Assembly (NCBI GenBank): GCA_964443805.1
Contig: CAYUEQ010000018.1
Location: 1 to 17,030, forward strand
Length of the DNA: 17,030 nucleotides
From: CAYUEQ01 sp964443805
Lineage (GTDB): Bacteria > Bacillota_I > Bacilli_A > RF39 > UBA660
Direction of reading: 5' to 3'
Shown here: piece by piece, positions 7,799 through 14,464 of the stretch
Numbering within the stretch: position 1 is the first letter of the stretch
Layout: each line of letters starts with the position of its first letter
The notes under the pieces: generated by a model
Seen by the model: the letters and a program-made list of their open reading frames with translations, nothing else
The model's database searches: none
What the model was told of the DNA's origin: nothing
Translations under genes and position numbers: made by a program

Positions 7799-8789
7799 AG
7801 ATTCCCCTTATATAATTAAATAATATTTTTGCTAACATATTTACAGTATTAGCTACTTCATCAATAGTATTATCTACTCCACCTATTTCAATCAATATTG
7901 CCCCTCTATGAGCATCTTGGTTATAAACTCCATTAACTCCTTTCCCACCTTTTTTTAAAACTCCCCTAGTAAATTGTGGATGTTCTTTTTTTATAAGTTC
8001 ATTTAAACTATTAGCGAGTTTTAAATTACTTTCATAATTTTGATGTTCAGCTCCAACTACAAACATAACTCTGGCATAGTTTACTCCATCAATTTCTAAG
8101 GTAGTTTTATCTTTTTTAGCTGAATCACGATGTATATCAATTAAATATTCTAATTCTTTATTTTTTTCTAAGACATCATCGATAAAAAACCTACTAGCTT
8201 TATATGAATAAGCATAATTCCAGTTATTAACTCTAAGAATTTCAGTTATATTGTTTGATTCAACTATAGTTGGGATATTAAGTGAATTAAGTTTTTCCTT
8301 TAATATATAAGATGCCATTAATACATTCGGCTGGATATTATAATCTGCTAAATAAGTTGCAGCATAATTTTCAAGTTGATGAGTGTTATATATATACACA
8401 ATTGGTTTATTAACGTTAATTGGATTAGGATCTTCAAAATGTTGGGATTTTTTTTCTAGTTTTTCATATTCGTAGGTTTCATCCTCGACATTATAAAATG
8501 CTGCTTCATCAACACTAATAACATTATTTAAGCTTCTTTCTAACAAGAATCTTGGACTATTAATTTTTAAATCTAATACTTCTAATAAATTGGAATTAGT
8601 AAATACAATTCCATTTGTGCTTTGTCTAGTTAAGTATTTTACAAACTGTTCATTATCAAGTCTTTTAGTAATAAAGTTTTTAAAGAAGTAATCAAATGTC
8701 AGTGCAAATGAAAGATAACTGATTATTATTAAAATAATCATTTTAAATATTATGTATCTTCTTTTCTTTTTTGTTTTAAATCTTCTCAT
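7788..8789 (-). CDS. spoIIP: Stage II sporulation protein P (amidase/endopeptidase of engulfment)
   Basis: Membrane-anchored cell-wall hydrolase that, with SpoIID and SpoIIM, thins septal peptidoglycan so the mother cell can engulf the forespore. It has a basic N-terminus (RRFKTKKKRR), one membrane helix (about 17-33) and a C-terminal amidase domain. Zn and catalytic candidates of the SpoIIP family are visible: VYIYNTHQLENY with His137 and Glu140, LIDIHRDS with His220, FVVGAEHQNYESNLKLA, and YNQDAHRGAILIEIGGVDN with Glu301. 333 residues is a little shorter than B. subtilis SpoIIP (about 400), the linker being reduced. The ATG at 8789 lacks a clear Shine-Dalgarno; a later in-frame ATG (residue 17) would remove the basic tail but keep the helix. 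It follows gpr, as in B. subtilis, behind a terminator, so it needs its own, probably sporulation-specific, promoter. Confidence 0.94.
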   Translation of the reverse strand: MRRFKTKKKRRYIIFKMIILIIISYLSFALTFDYFFKNFITKRLDNEQFVKYLTRQSTNGIVFTNSNLLEVLDLKINSPRFLLERSLNNVISVDEAAFYNVEDETYEYEKLEKKSQHFEDPNPINVNKPIVYIYNTHQLENYAATYLADYNIQPNVLMASYILKEKLNSLNIPTIVESNNITEILRVNNWNYAYSYKASRFFIDDVLEKNKELEYLIDIHRDSAKKDKTTLEIDGVNYARVMFVVGAEHQNYESNLKLANSLNELIKKEHPQFTRGVLKKGGKGVNGVYNQDAHRGAILIEIGGVDNTIDEVANTVNMLAKILFNYIRGIYEK

Positions 8790-8814
8790 AAACTTAGTAT
8801 ATGATTAGAAGCAT

Positions 8815-8846
8815 AAAAAAAATGTAACTAATTGAAAAATTACATT
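8815..8846 (-). terminator. Terminator of gpr, built on its stop codon
   Basis: 7-bp stem AATGTAA/TTACATT (8821-8827 and 8840-8846), 12-base loop, followed on the minus strand by about eight T (8815-8822). The 5' arm contains the last codon (ATG) and the TAA stop of gpr. Confidence 0.65.
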
Positions 8847-9580
8847 AAAAATATATTGTTTAATACTATTGCAATTACATCACTTAAATTATCAACTATT
8901 TCTTCAATATCAGGTGTTGTATAAAATATAGAGTTTTTTTCAATAACTAGTGGGGAGCCTATGGCGATTATCGGTATATTGAATGTGTTTTTATTAATCT
9001 CTTTATTATCATATATCGCTCCACCAGGCACTATTCCGGTGTCAGTTATTTCAATACACTGATTTAATCTTGAATCATTATTAGTAACTAAAGAATCAAT
9101 CATTATTATTACATCTGGCTCTAGTTTGTTAACTACCATCTTTATTAATTGATAAGAACTAATTCCTGTTTTACCAATAACTTCTGGAACAAACATAGCA
9201 ACTTTAGGGATAGTCATAAAATCGTGATAATGATGAGTAGCTATTGTTTTTTTTGTTGTTTTAGGTCCTAGGGAATCTGCTGTAATACTAGAATTACCAA
9301 GACCTACAATTAAGATTTTACCAGTAGCATAATAATTTTTTAAAAATTTTTTTAATTTTTTTTCAACTTCTTTAATTATAAATTTTTTATTGTTCAATAA
9401 ATCTTTTAAAAAATAGTGGATTGTATAATAATCCCCTACTTCTTTTTTTAATAACTTACTTTCTTTTTCATTAACTTTAAAATGTACTGTATTAATATTT
9501 CTTTTTGTTGTTTCATTAACTTTATATGAATTTTTTTCAAGTAACGGTAGAGCAGTATCTAAAAACATTAAGTTTTTCAA
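8840..9580 (-). CDS. gpr: Spore germination endoprotease GPR, short form
   Basis: GPR degrades small acid-soluble spore proteins in the germinating spore core. The diagnostic core is present: VGLGNSSITADSLGP (93-106, Asp102), VPEVIGKTGISSYQLI (131-146), DVIIMIDSL (Asp162), SRLNQCIEITDTGIVPGG and NIPIIAIGSPLVIE. Asp102 and Asp162 match the two aspartates implicated in catalysis in B. megaterium GPR (Asp127, Asp193). It is distinct from YyaC-type proteins, which have a CIGTDRSTGD motif. At 246 residues it is far shorter than Bacillus GPR (about 370). Little precedes the mature-like N-terminus, so a propeptide seems absent, and the C-terminal region after the core is short. Start is TTG with GGTGA upstream; an in-frame TAA directly before it rules out extension. 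ATG at 9568 is the alternative. Confidence 0.88.
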   Translation of the reverse strand: MKNLMFLDTALPLLEKNSYKVNETTKRNINTVHFKVNEKESKLLKKEVGDYYTIHYFLKDLLNNKKFIIKEVEKKLKKFLKNYYATGKILIVGLGNSSITADSLGPKTTKKTIATHHYHDFMTIPKVAMFVPEVIGKTGISSYQLIKMVVNKLEPDVIIMIDSLVTNNDSRLNQCIEITDTGIVPGGAIYDNKEINKNTFNIPIIAIGSPLVIEKNSIFYTTPDIEEIVDNLSDVIAIVLNNIFLM

Positions 9581-9627
9581 TTAAATCACCACTACTATTA
9601 TTTACATAATTTAAAAATATATAACTA

Positions 9628-11028
9628 CTAAACTATTTTTCCTTCTAAAGTAAATGTTTGAGCCTTAATGATTTTTACATCAACTATAGTTCCTACAACA
9701 CTTTCATCTGCTTCTATATTAACAACTTTCATAGTATCAGTATAACCATATACTTTATTATGATGTTTTTCTGATACTCCAACTACTAAAACTGGTACTA
9801 TTTTATCTAATGTTTTTTCATTATTTTTAGTTGCATATTTATTAACTATTTTATTTAATTCTTGCAATCTTTTATTTTTAACATCAATTGTTATATCATC
9901 TTTCATCTTCGCAGCTGGTGTATTTTCTCTTGGCGAATAAATAAAAGTAAATGCTCCATCAAACTCAACATTTTTTACTATATCAATTGTTTCTTGAAAG
10001 TCTTCATCGGTTTCATTTGGAAAACCAACTATAATATCAGTTGTAATAGATATGTTAGGTATTTTAGTTTTTATTTTATTAAATAAATTTATATAATGTT
10101 CTTTAGTATATCTTCTACCCATTAATTTTAATATTCTATTTGAACCAGATTGAACTGGTAAATGAATAAAAGGCATTATATTATCATACTTAGCTATTAC
10201 ATCTATTAATTCATCGGTAAAGTCCCACGGATGTGATGTTTGAAAACGAATTCTTTCAATTTTAGTTTCTGCAACTAAACTTAAAAGTTCAGAAAAACTT
10301 ATCTCTTCTTCATTATCTTTACCATAGGCATTAACATTTTGTCCTAATAGAGTTATTTCCTTATATCCTTTTGAAATTAACTTCTCTACTTCTTCTACTA
10401 TGTATTTATGTTTTCTACTTCTTTGAGTTCCCCTAGTATATGGAACTATACAATAAGTACAAAACTTATCACACCCATACATTATATTAACCCAAGCACT
10501 TATATCTGAATCACGATTGTATTCAATATTTTCATAAATATAAGATGGATTATTTAAAACTTGAATATTTAATTTATTATCATGATTAAGCAGCATATTT
10601 GGTAAATCATTTATATTATGAGTTCCAAAGACTATATCAACATAAGTATATTTATTTAATATCTCTTCACAAACACTTTCTTCTTGCGCCATACAGCCAC
10701 ATAATCCAATTATTAAATCAGATTTTTTACTCTTTAAATGTTTACAACGTCCTAAAAATCCAAATACTTTATCATGGACATTTTCTCTTATCGCACAAGT
10801 ATTTAGAATAACTAAATCACATTCTTCAAACTCGGTTGTTTCAACATAACCTAAATACTCTAAGTGAGATTTTATTTGTTCTGAATCATGAAAATTCATT
10901 TGACAACCATATGTTTTTAAATAATACTTTTTACCACTAAAAAAATCATTTACTTTATTTTCTTGGTAAATGTATTCTACTTCTTTTTTATTTCTTTGTT
11001 TTGCTTCTTGCATATTAGGTAACTTCAT
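9628..11028 (-). CDS. miaB: tRNA-2-methylthio-N6-dimethylallyladenosine synthase
   Basis: Methylthiolates i6A37 in tRNAs reading UNN codons, using two 4Fe-4S clusters and S-adenosylmethionine. Domains: N-terminal UPF0004 domain with cluster Cys45 (YGCQMN), Cys81 (NTCAIREN) and Cys115 (CGCMAQEE), radical SAM domain with Cys189, Cys193 and Cys196 (YGCDKFCTYCIVPYTRG), and a C-terminal TRAM domain (about 405-468); numbering is from the GTG at 11037. RENVHDKVFG, PFIHLPVQSGSNRILKLMGR and FPNETDEDFQ fit MiaB rather than MtaB or RimO. Start: ATG 11028 (466 residues) is preferred because the GTG at 11037 lies in the AGAAGTGAT ribosome binding site. gpr follows after 47 bases with no evident terminator, so miaB transcripts may run into gpr. 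Stop is TAG. Confidence 0.97.
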   Translation of the reverse strand: MKLPNMQEAKQRNKKEVEYIYQENKVNDFFSGKKYYLKTYGCQMNFHDSEQIKSHLEYLGYVETTEFEECDLVILNTCAIRENVHDKVFGFLGRCKHLKSKKSDLIIGLCGCMAQEESVCEEILNKYTYVDIVFGTHNINDLPNMLLNHDNKLNIQVLNNPSYIYENIEYNRDSDISAWVNIMYGCDKFCTYCIVPYTRGTQRSRKHKYIVEEVEKLISKGYKEITLLGQNVNAYGKDNEEEISFSELLSLVAETKIERIRFQTSHPWDFTDELIDVIAKYDNIMPFIHLPVQSGSNRILKLMGRRYTKEHYINLFNKIKTKIPNISITTDIIVGFPNETDEDFQETIDIVKNVEFDGAFTFIYSPRENTPAAKMKDDITIDVKNKRLQELNKIVNKYATKNNEKTLDKIVPVLVVGVSEKHHNKVYGYTDTMKVVNIEADESVVGTIVDVKIIKAQTFTLEGKIV

Positions 11029-11043
11029 ATAAATCACTTCTAA

Positions 11044-11072
11044 ATAATAACATAATTGATTATATTAGTAAA
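11044..11072 (-). promoter_or_regulatory. Putative promoter of miaB
   Basis: Minus-strand TTTACT (11067-11072), 17-base spacer, TATTAT (11044-11049) with TG one base upstream (TGTTATTAT). It lies between the bax terminator and the miaB start. Confidence 0.55.
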
Positions 11073-11077
11073 ATCAT

Positions 11078-11106
11078 AAAAAAAGAACTCTAATAAATAG
11101 AATTCT
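11078..11106 (-). terminator. Terminator of the Bax-inhibitor family gene, overlapping its stop codon
   Basis: 9-bp stem (11084-11092 with 11098-11106, one G-U pair on the minus strand), 5-base loop, then seven T on the minus strand (A at 11078-11084). The stem begins within the TAG stop (11105-11107). Confidence 0.75.
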
Positions 11107-11749
11107 AATCTCTTGCTTTTCCAAATAGTCTTAACAATCTTAAGAATATATTAATAAAGTCTAGATATAATGTTAATGCTCCATAGACTGCTGCATTATC
11201 TTCATTTGGAATATATGAAGATATTCTTTTTATTTTTTGAGTATCATATGCAATAAGTACAATAAACACTAATATACCAACAATACTTAATACTAGATCT
11301 AAACCAGTATTTCTTAAAAACATATTGATTATAGATGCGATTATTATACCAAAAAGACCCATTATAGCTATTGAACCTATTTTAGTTAAATCTATATTAG
11401 TTACAAATCCAATTATTGAAAATACTCCAAATATCAGTGCAGTTAAACCAAATATTAATGCGACTGAAGTTAATTGATACAATATAAATATAAATGCTAG
11501 AGTCATTCCATTTATTAAAGAATATACAATAAAAGATAATTTAGCTGCTGTTGGAGACAAATCTCTTATCTTCATTGATAAAAATATTACTACAACTAAC
11601 TCTAATATAATTAAACCTATATACCAGTTGCTTCCAAATATTGTATTAATTAATGTAGGACTTATAGATACAAAGTAAGCTGTAAGTGCAGAAACTAGTA
11701 ATCCAATAAACATCCACATATAAACTTTTGAAAATAGTTTATCATTCAT
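11105..11749 (-). CDS. Bax inhibitor-1 family membrane protein (BsYetJ/YccA-like)
   Basis: Seven-helix integral membrane protein of the BI-1/TMBIM family. The B. subtilis member YetJ is a pH-sensitive calcium leak channel; other bacterial members interact with FtsH. Here 214 residues form about seven hydrophobic segments from residue 11 to 207. The di-aspartyl sensor pair is present as IAYDTQKI (Asp169) and LTLYLDFINIFL (Asp197), equivalent to YetJ Asp171 and Asp195. Ends KARD. The ATG has a perfect AGGAGG site and a strong sigma-A promoter, and a terminator follows, so it is a single-gene unit. It is transcribed divergently from the ZIP transporter with about 100 bases between start codons. 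The calcium role is inferred from the family. Confidence 0.93.
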   Translation of the reverse strand: MNDKLFSKVYMWMFIGLLVSALTAYFVSISPTLINTIFGSNWYIGLIILELVVVIFLSMKIRDLSPTAAKLSFIVYSLINGMTLAFIFILYQLTSVALIFGLTALIFGVFSIIGFVTNIDLTKIGSIAIMGLFGIIIASIINMFLRNTGLDLVLSIVGILVFIVLIAYDTQKIKRISSYIPNEDNAAVYGALTLYLDFINIFLRLLRLFGKARD

Positions 11750-11768
11750 TTAATCATCCTCCTAGTAA

Positions 11769-11797
11769 ATTATACTATATCACAATTTTTTATACAA
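11769..11797 (-). promoter_or_regulatory. Sigma-A promoter of the Bax-inhibitor family gene
   Basis: Minus-strand TTGTAT (11792-11797), 17-base spacer, consensus TATAAT (11769-11774), followed by AGGAGG just before the ATG. Confidence 0.75.
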
Positions 11798-11818
11798 CTG
11801 CCCATACAGTTTATTGTA
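11793..11818. promoter_or_regulatory. Possible operator between the divergent BI-1 and ZIP genes
   Basis: AACTG (11796-11800) and CAGTT (11807-11811) form a 5-bp inverted repeat with a 6-base centre. It extends to TACAACTG / CAGTT-TA-TTGTA if two bases bulge. It covers the -35 of the BI-1 promoter and lies upstream of the ZIP gene, whose own promoter I could not place. It does not resemble a standard Zur or MntR box, so the regulator is unknown. Confidence 0.25.
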
Positions 11819-11850
11819 TTAAACATAACCTAGACTATAGAGGTGTGAAA

Positions 11851-12648
11851 ATGGATTTATTAATTAATATTCATCCTGTAATTCAAGCTTTCCTAGCAAC
11901 ATTAATGACATGGGGATTTACAGCCGCTGGTGCAGGTTTAGTATTCTTTTTCAAAAAAACAAATAAAAATTTCTTAGATGCTATGTTAGGTATAGCTGGA
12001 GGAGTAATGATTGCTGCTTCATTTTGGTCATTATTATCCCCTGCTATTGATATGGCTGAAAACTTAAAAATGATTCCTTGGTTAGTAGCTTTTATTGGCT
12101 TTTTTGGTGGAGGTTTATTAATATTTATCGGCGACAAATTATTTAATCAGTACATTAAAAAAGCTAAATTTAAAAAAACACAAAGTACTAAAAGATCTCT
12201 ATTATTAGTGTTTTCAATTACTTTGCATAATATCCCTGAGGGGCTAGCGATTGGTGTTGCTTTTGGTTCAGTAATCTATGGTTTAAATGGTGCAACATTA
12301 ATTGCAGCCTGGATATTAGCTCTTGGTATCGGTATCCAAAATTTTCCCGAAGGAACTGCTGTTAGCGTTCCCCTTAGAAGAGAAGGAATGACAAGAAGAA
12401 AAGCTTTCTTTTATGGCCAGTTAAGTGGTGTAGTGGAACCTATAAGTGCTGTCTTAGGTGCAATACTCGTATTAAAGATGCAAATTCTACTGCCATATCT
12501 ACTAGCTTTTGCAGCTGGTGCAATGATTTATGTAGTAGTTCAAGAATTAATACCTGAGAGCCAAAGTAATGATAATAAAAGTATTATGGCATTATTTACT
12601 CTACTTGGATTTTCAATAATGATGATTCTAGATGTAGCATTAGGTTAA
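11851..12648 (+). CDS. ZIP family divalent metal transporter (GufA/ZupT-like)
   Basis: Imports Zn2+ or related divalent metals across the cell membrane. The only plus-strand gene. About eight hydrophobic segments in 265 residues, the usual bacterial ZIP length. Binuclear metal-site motifs are present: LHNIPEGLAIG (His126, Asn127, Glu130) and IQNFPEGTAVSVPL (Gln163, Asn164, Glu167), with VVEPISA (Glu196) and VVVQELIPES (Glu232) later. A cytoplasmic loop at about 100-115 is rich in Lys (KKAKFKKTQSTKR) but lacks the His-rich stretch of many eukaryotic ZIPs. Start: ATG 11851 has AGAGGTG upstream and begins at a plausible first helix; reading in from 11728 would add an unlikely 41-residue polar head across the divergent promoter region. 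Metal preference among Zn, Fe and Mn cannot be read from the sequence. Confidence 0.94.
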   Translation: MDLLINIHPVIQAFLATLMTWGFTAAGAGLVFFFKKTNKNFLDAMLGIAGGVMIAASFWSLLSPAIDMAENLKMIPWLVAFIGFFGGGLLIFIGDKLFNQYIKKAKFKKTQSTKRSLLLVFSITLHNIPEGLAIGVAFGSVIYGLNGATLIAAWILALGIGIQNFPEGTAVSVPLRREGMTRRKAFFYGQLSGVVEPISAVLGAILVLKMQILLPYLLAFAAGAMIYVVVQELIPESQSNDNKSIMALFTLLGFSIMMILDVALG

Positions 12649-12654
12649 ATTTAG

Positions 12655-12679
12655 AAAAAAAAGAAAACATTTAGTTTTC
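12655..12679 (-). terminator. Terminator of the ABC exporter operon, overlapping the stop codon
   Basis: On the minus strand GAAAAC (12674-12679), 5-base loop, GTTTTC (12663-12668), then eight T (12655-12662). The stem and loop include the last Glu-Asn codons and the TAA (12671-12673). The short AT-rich stem makes it moderate; it also separates this operon from the convergent ZIP gene. Confidence 0.6.
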
Positions 12680-14464
12680 AAATTGGGAATTATATAAAGT
12701 AGCATATAATCCTTTTTTCTTAATTAATGATTTATGCGTACCTGTTTCTACAACATTACCTTCATCCATAACTAATATTAAATCAGCATTTTTAATTGTC
12801 GATAAGCGATGAGCAATTATAAATGAAGTTCTATTTTTCATTAATTCATCCATTGCTTTTTGAATTAAAACTTCAGTTCTAGTATCTACAGAAGATGTCG
12901 CCTCATCAAGAATTAATATTTTTGGATCAGATAAAATTGATCTAGCAATAGTTAATAGTTGCTTTTGACCTTCTGAAATATTATTTATATCTTCATTAAT
13001 TTCCATTTGATAAGCATTTGGAAGAGTTTGAATAAAGTGATGAACATGAGCAGTTTTAGCTGCCTCTATTACCTCATCATCAGTTGCATCATGTTTTCCA
13101 TAACGAAGGTTTTCCATTATAGTATCATTGAATAACCAAGTATCTTGCAATACCATACCTAATTCTTTTCTTAATAATGAATCATCATAGTTTGTAATAG
13201 CTTTATTATCTATTAATATTTTTCCACCATTTAAAGGATAAAATTTCATTAATAATTTAACAATAGTTGTTTTTCCAGCACCTGTTGGACCAACAATTGC
13301 AATCTTTTGTCCTTGTTTTACTTTTAAACTAAAGTCTTTAATTATAATATTGTTTTTGTTATAACCAAACTTAACATTTTTGAATTCTACATTACCTTTT
13401 AAATTAAGAGGTTTTTTTGTTTTTAATTTCTTTATTTTTTCTTCTTTTTCATCTAGTATTTCAAATACTCTTTCTGCAGCTGCTATCATCGTTTGAATTT
13501 GATTTCCTTGTTGGGCAAGTTGGGCAATAGGTCTTGTAAACTGTCTTGAATAAGAAAGAAAAGCTTGGATATTTCCAACAGTTATGATTCCTTTTACTGC
13601 ATAATAACCACCCATTACAGCAAGTGATACATAACCAACGTTAGCTATAAAGTGCATAATCGGTTGCATTAATCCTGATAAAAATTGGCTTTTACAAGCT
13701 GCTTCACTTAGAAGAAAATTATCTTCTGTAAATTTATTCAACATTTTTTCTTCAGCATTAAAAGCTTTAATAACAGTATGACCTGAAAACATTTCTTCGA
13801 TATCTCCATTAACTTTACCTAAATATTTTTGTTGATTAGAGAAATGTTTTTGACTTTTTCTCATTAATATCATCATAAAAACTGATGATAGTGGTAATAA
13901 AATCATTGCCACAAATGTCATTGTAAAATTAATAGTTAACATCATAATTATAGTTCCAACAATCATAACAATTAACCTTATTATTTCTGTTGCTGATTGA
14001 TTTAAACTTTGAGATAAGATATCAATATCATTTGTTACTATTGATAAAACATCTCCATATGGTTTTTTATCAAAATAAACCATTGGTAATTTATTAAGTT
14101 TATTTACTACTTTTTTTCTTAACTCGTAAGTGTATTTTTGAGATATTTTTGCCATCAACACTCCTTCAAGATAAGAAAATAAAGTTGAAACAATATATAA
14201 CACTAATAAAATAATTAGTATTGATCCAATTTTAGAATAATTTATTCCACTTCCACCACTCATTTTACTAATTATTCCATTAAATAATTCTGTGGTTACA
14301 TTTCCTAATATCTTAGGTCCTAGAACTAAGAATAAAGTACTTGCAATAGCTAGTGCAATAATAATAATTAAATTTTTCTTGTAGCTGGAAAGTGTTTTTA
14401 GTAATCTTAGCGCAGTAGCTTTAAAATTATTTGTTTTATCTATTTTTTTATTATTTTTATTCAT
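12671..14464 (-). CDS. ABC exporter half-transporter, canonical-ATPase subunit
   Basis: Second subunit of a heterodimeric type IV (MsbA-like) exporter with permease and ATPase fused. Six membrane helices lie at about 31-330 and the nucleotide-binding domain at about 355-590. Walker A is GPTGAGKTT (392-400), Q-loop Gln440, signature NISEGQ (a departure from LSGGQ, 496-500), Walker B ILILD520 with catalytic Glu521, and H-loop His552 (IIAHRLSTI). So this subunit brings intact catalytic residues but a weak signature, the mirror image of its partner. The ATG overlaps the partner's stop by 8 bases (ATGAATAA), so the two are translationally coupled. Relatives include LmrCD, BmrCD and TM287/288; the substrate (drug, peptide or lipid) cannot be told. 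Confidence 0.95.
   Translation of the reverse strand: MNKNNKKIDKTNNFKATALRLLKTLSSYKKNLIIIIALAIASTLFLVLGPKILGNVTTELFNGIISKMSGGSGINYSKIGSILIILLVLYIVSTLFSYLEGVLMAKISQKYTYELRKKVVNKLNKLPMVYFDKKPYGDVLSIVTNDIDILSQSLNQSATEIIRLIVMIVGTIIMMLTINFTMTFVAMILLPLSSVFMMILMRKSQKHFSNQQKYLGKVNGDIEEMFSGHTVIKAFNAEEKMLNKFTEDNFLLSEAACKSQFLSGLMQPIMHFIANVGYVSLAVMGGYYAVKGIITVGNIQAFLSYSRQFTRPIAQLAQQGNQIQTMIAAAERVFEILDEKEEKIKKLKTKKPLNLKGNVEFKNVKFGYNKNNIIIKDFSLKVKQGQKIAIVGPTGAGKTTIVKLLMKFYPLNGGKILIDNKAITNYDDSLLRKELGMVLQDTWLFNDTIMENLRYGKHDATDDEVIEAAKTAHVHHFIQTLPNAYQMEINEDINNISEGQKQLLTIARSILSDPKILILDEATSSVDTRTEVLIQKAMDELMKNRTSFIIAHRLSTIKNADLILVMDEGNVVETGTHKSLIKKKGLYATLYNSQFEN

Noticed and set aside
8840..9580. Reading the gpr gene as a YyaC or hydrogenase-maturation-type protease
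   Set aside because: GLGN-ITADSLGP, GKTGISS and ITDTGIVPGG follow GPR, not the CIGTDRSTGD pattern of YyaC, and the gene precedes spoIIP.
9862..10811. Plus-strand reading frames inside miaB
   Set aside because: Antisense shadows of an unambiguous MiaB coding sequence with no start signals.
11814..11841. TTGTAT-N16-TATAGA as a ZIP promoter on the plus strand
   Set aside because: The -10 would overlap the ribosome binding site and put the transcription start about 3 bases before the ATG.
11728..11850. Extended N-terminus of the ZIP transporter starting at 11728
   Set aside because: The added 41 residues are polar and cross the divergent promoter region; ATG 11851 has AGAGGTG upstream and starts at the first helix.
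11883..12137. Minus-strand reading frame inside the ZIP gene
   Set aside because: Low-complexity Lys/Pro/Ile shadow of the ZIP coding sequence, without a ribosome binding site.
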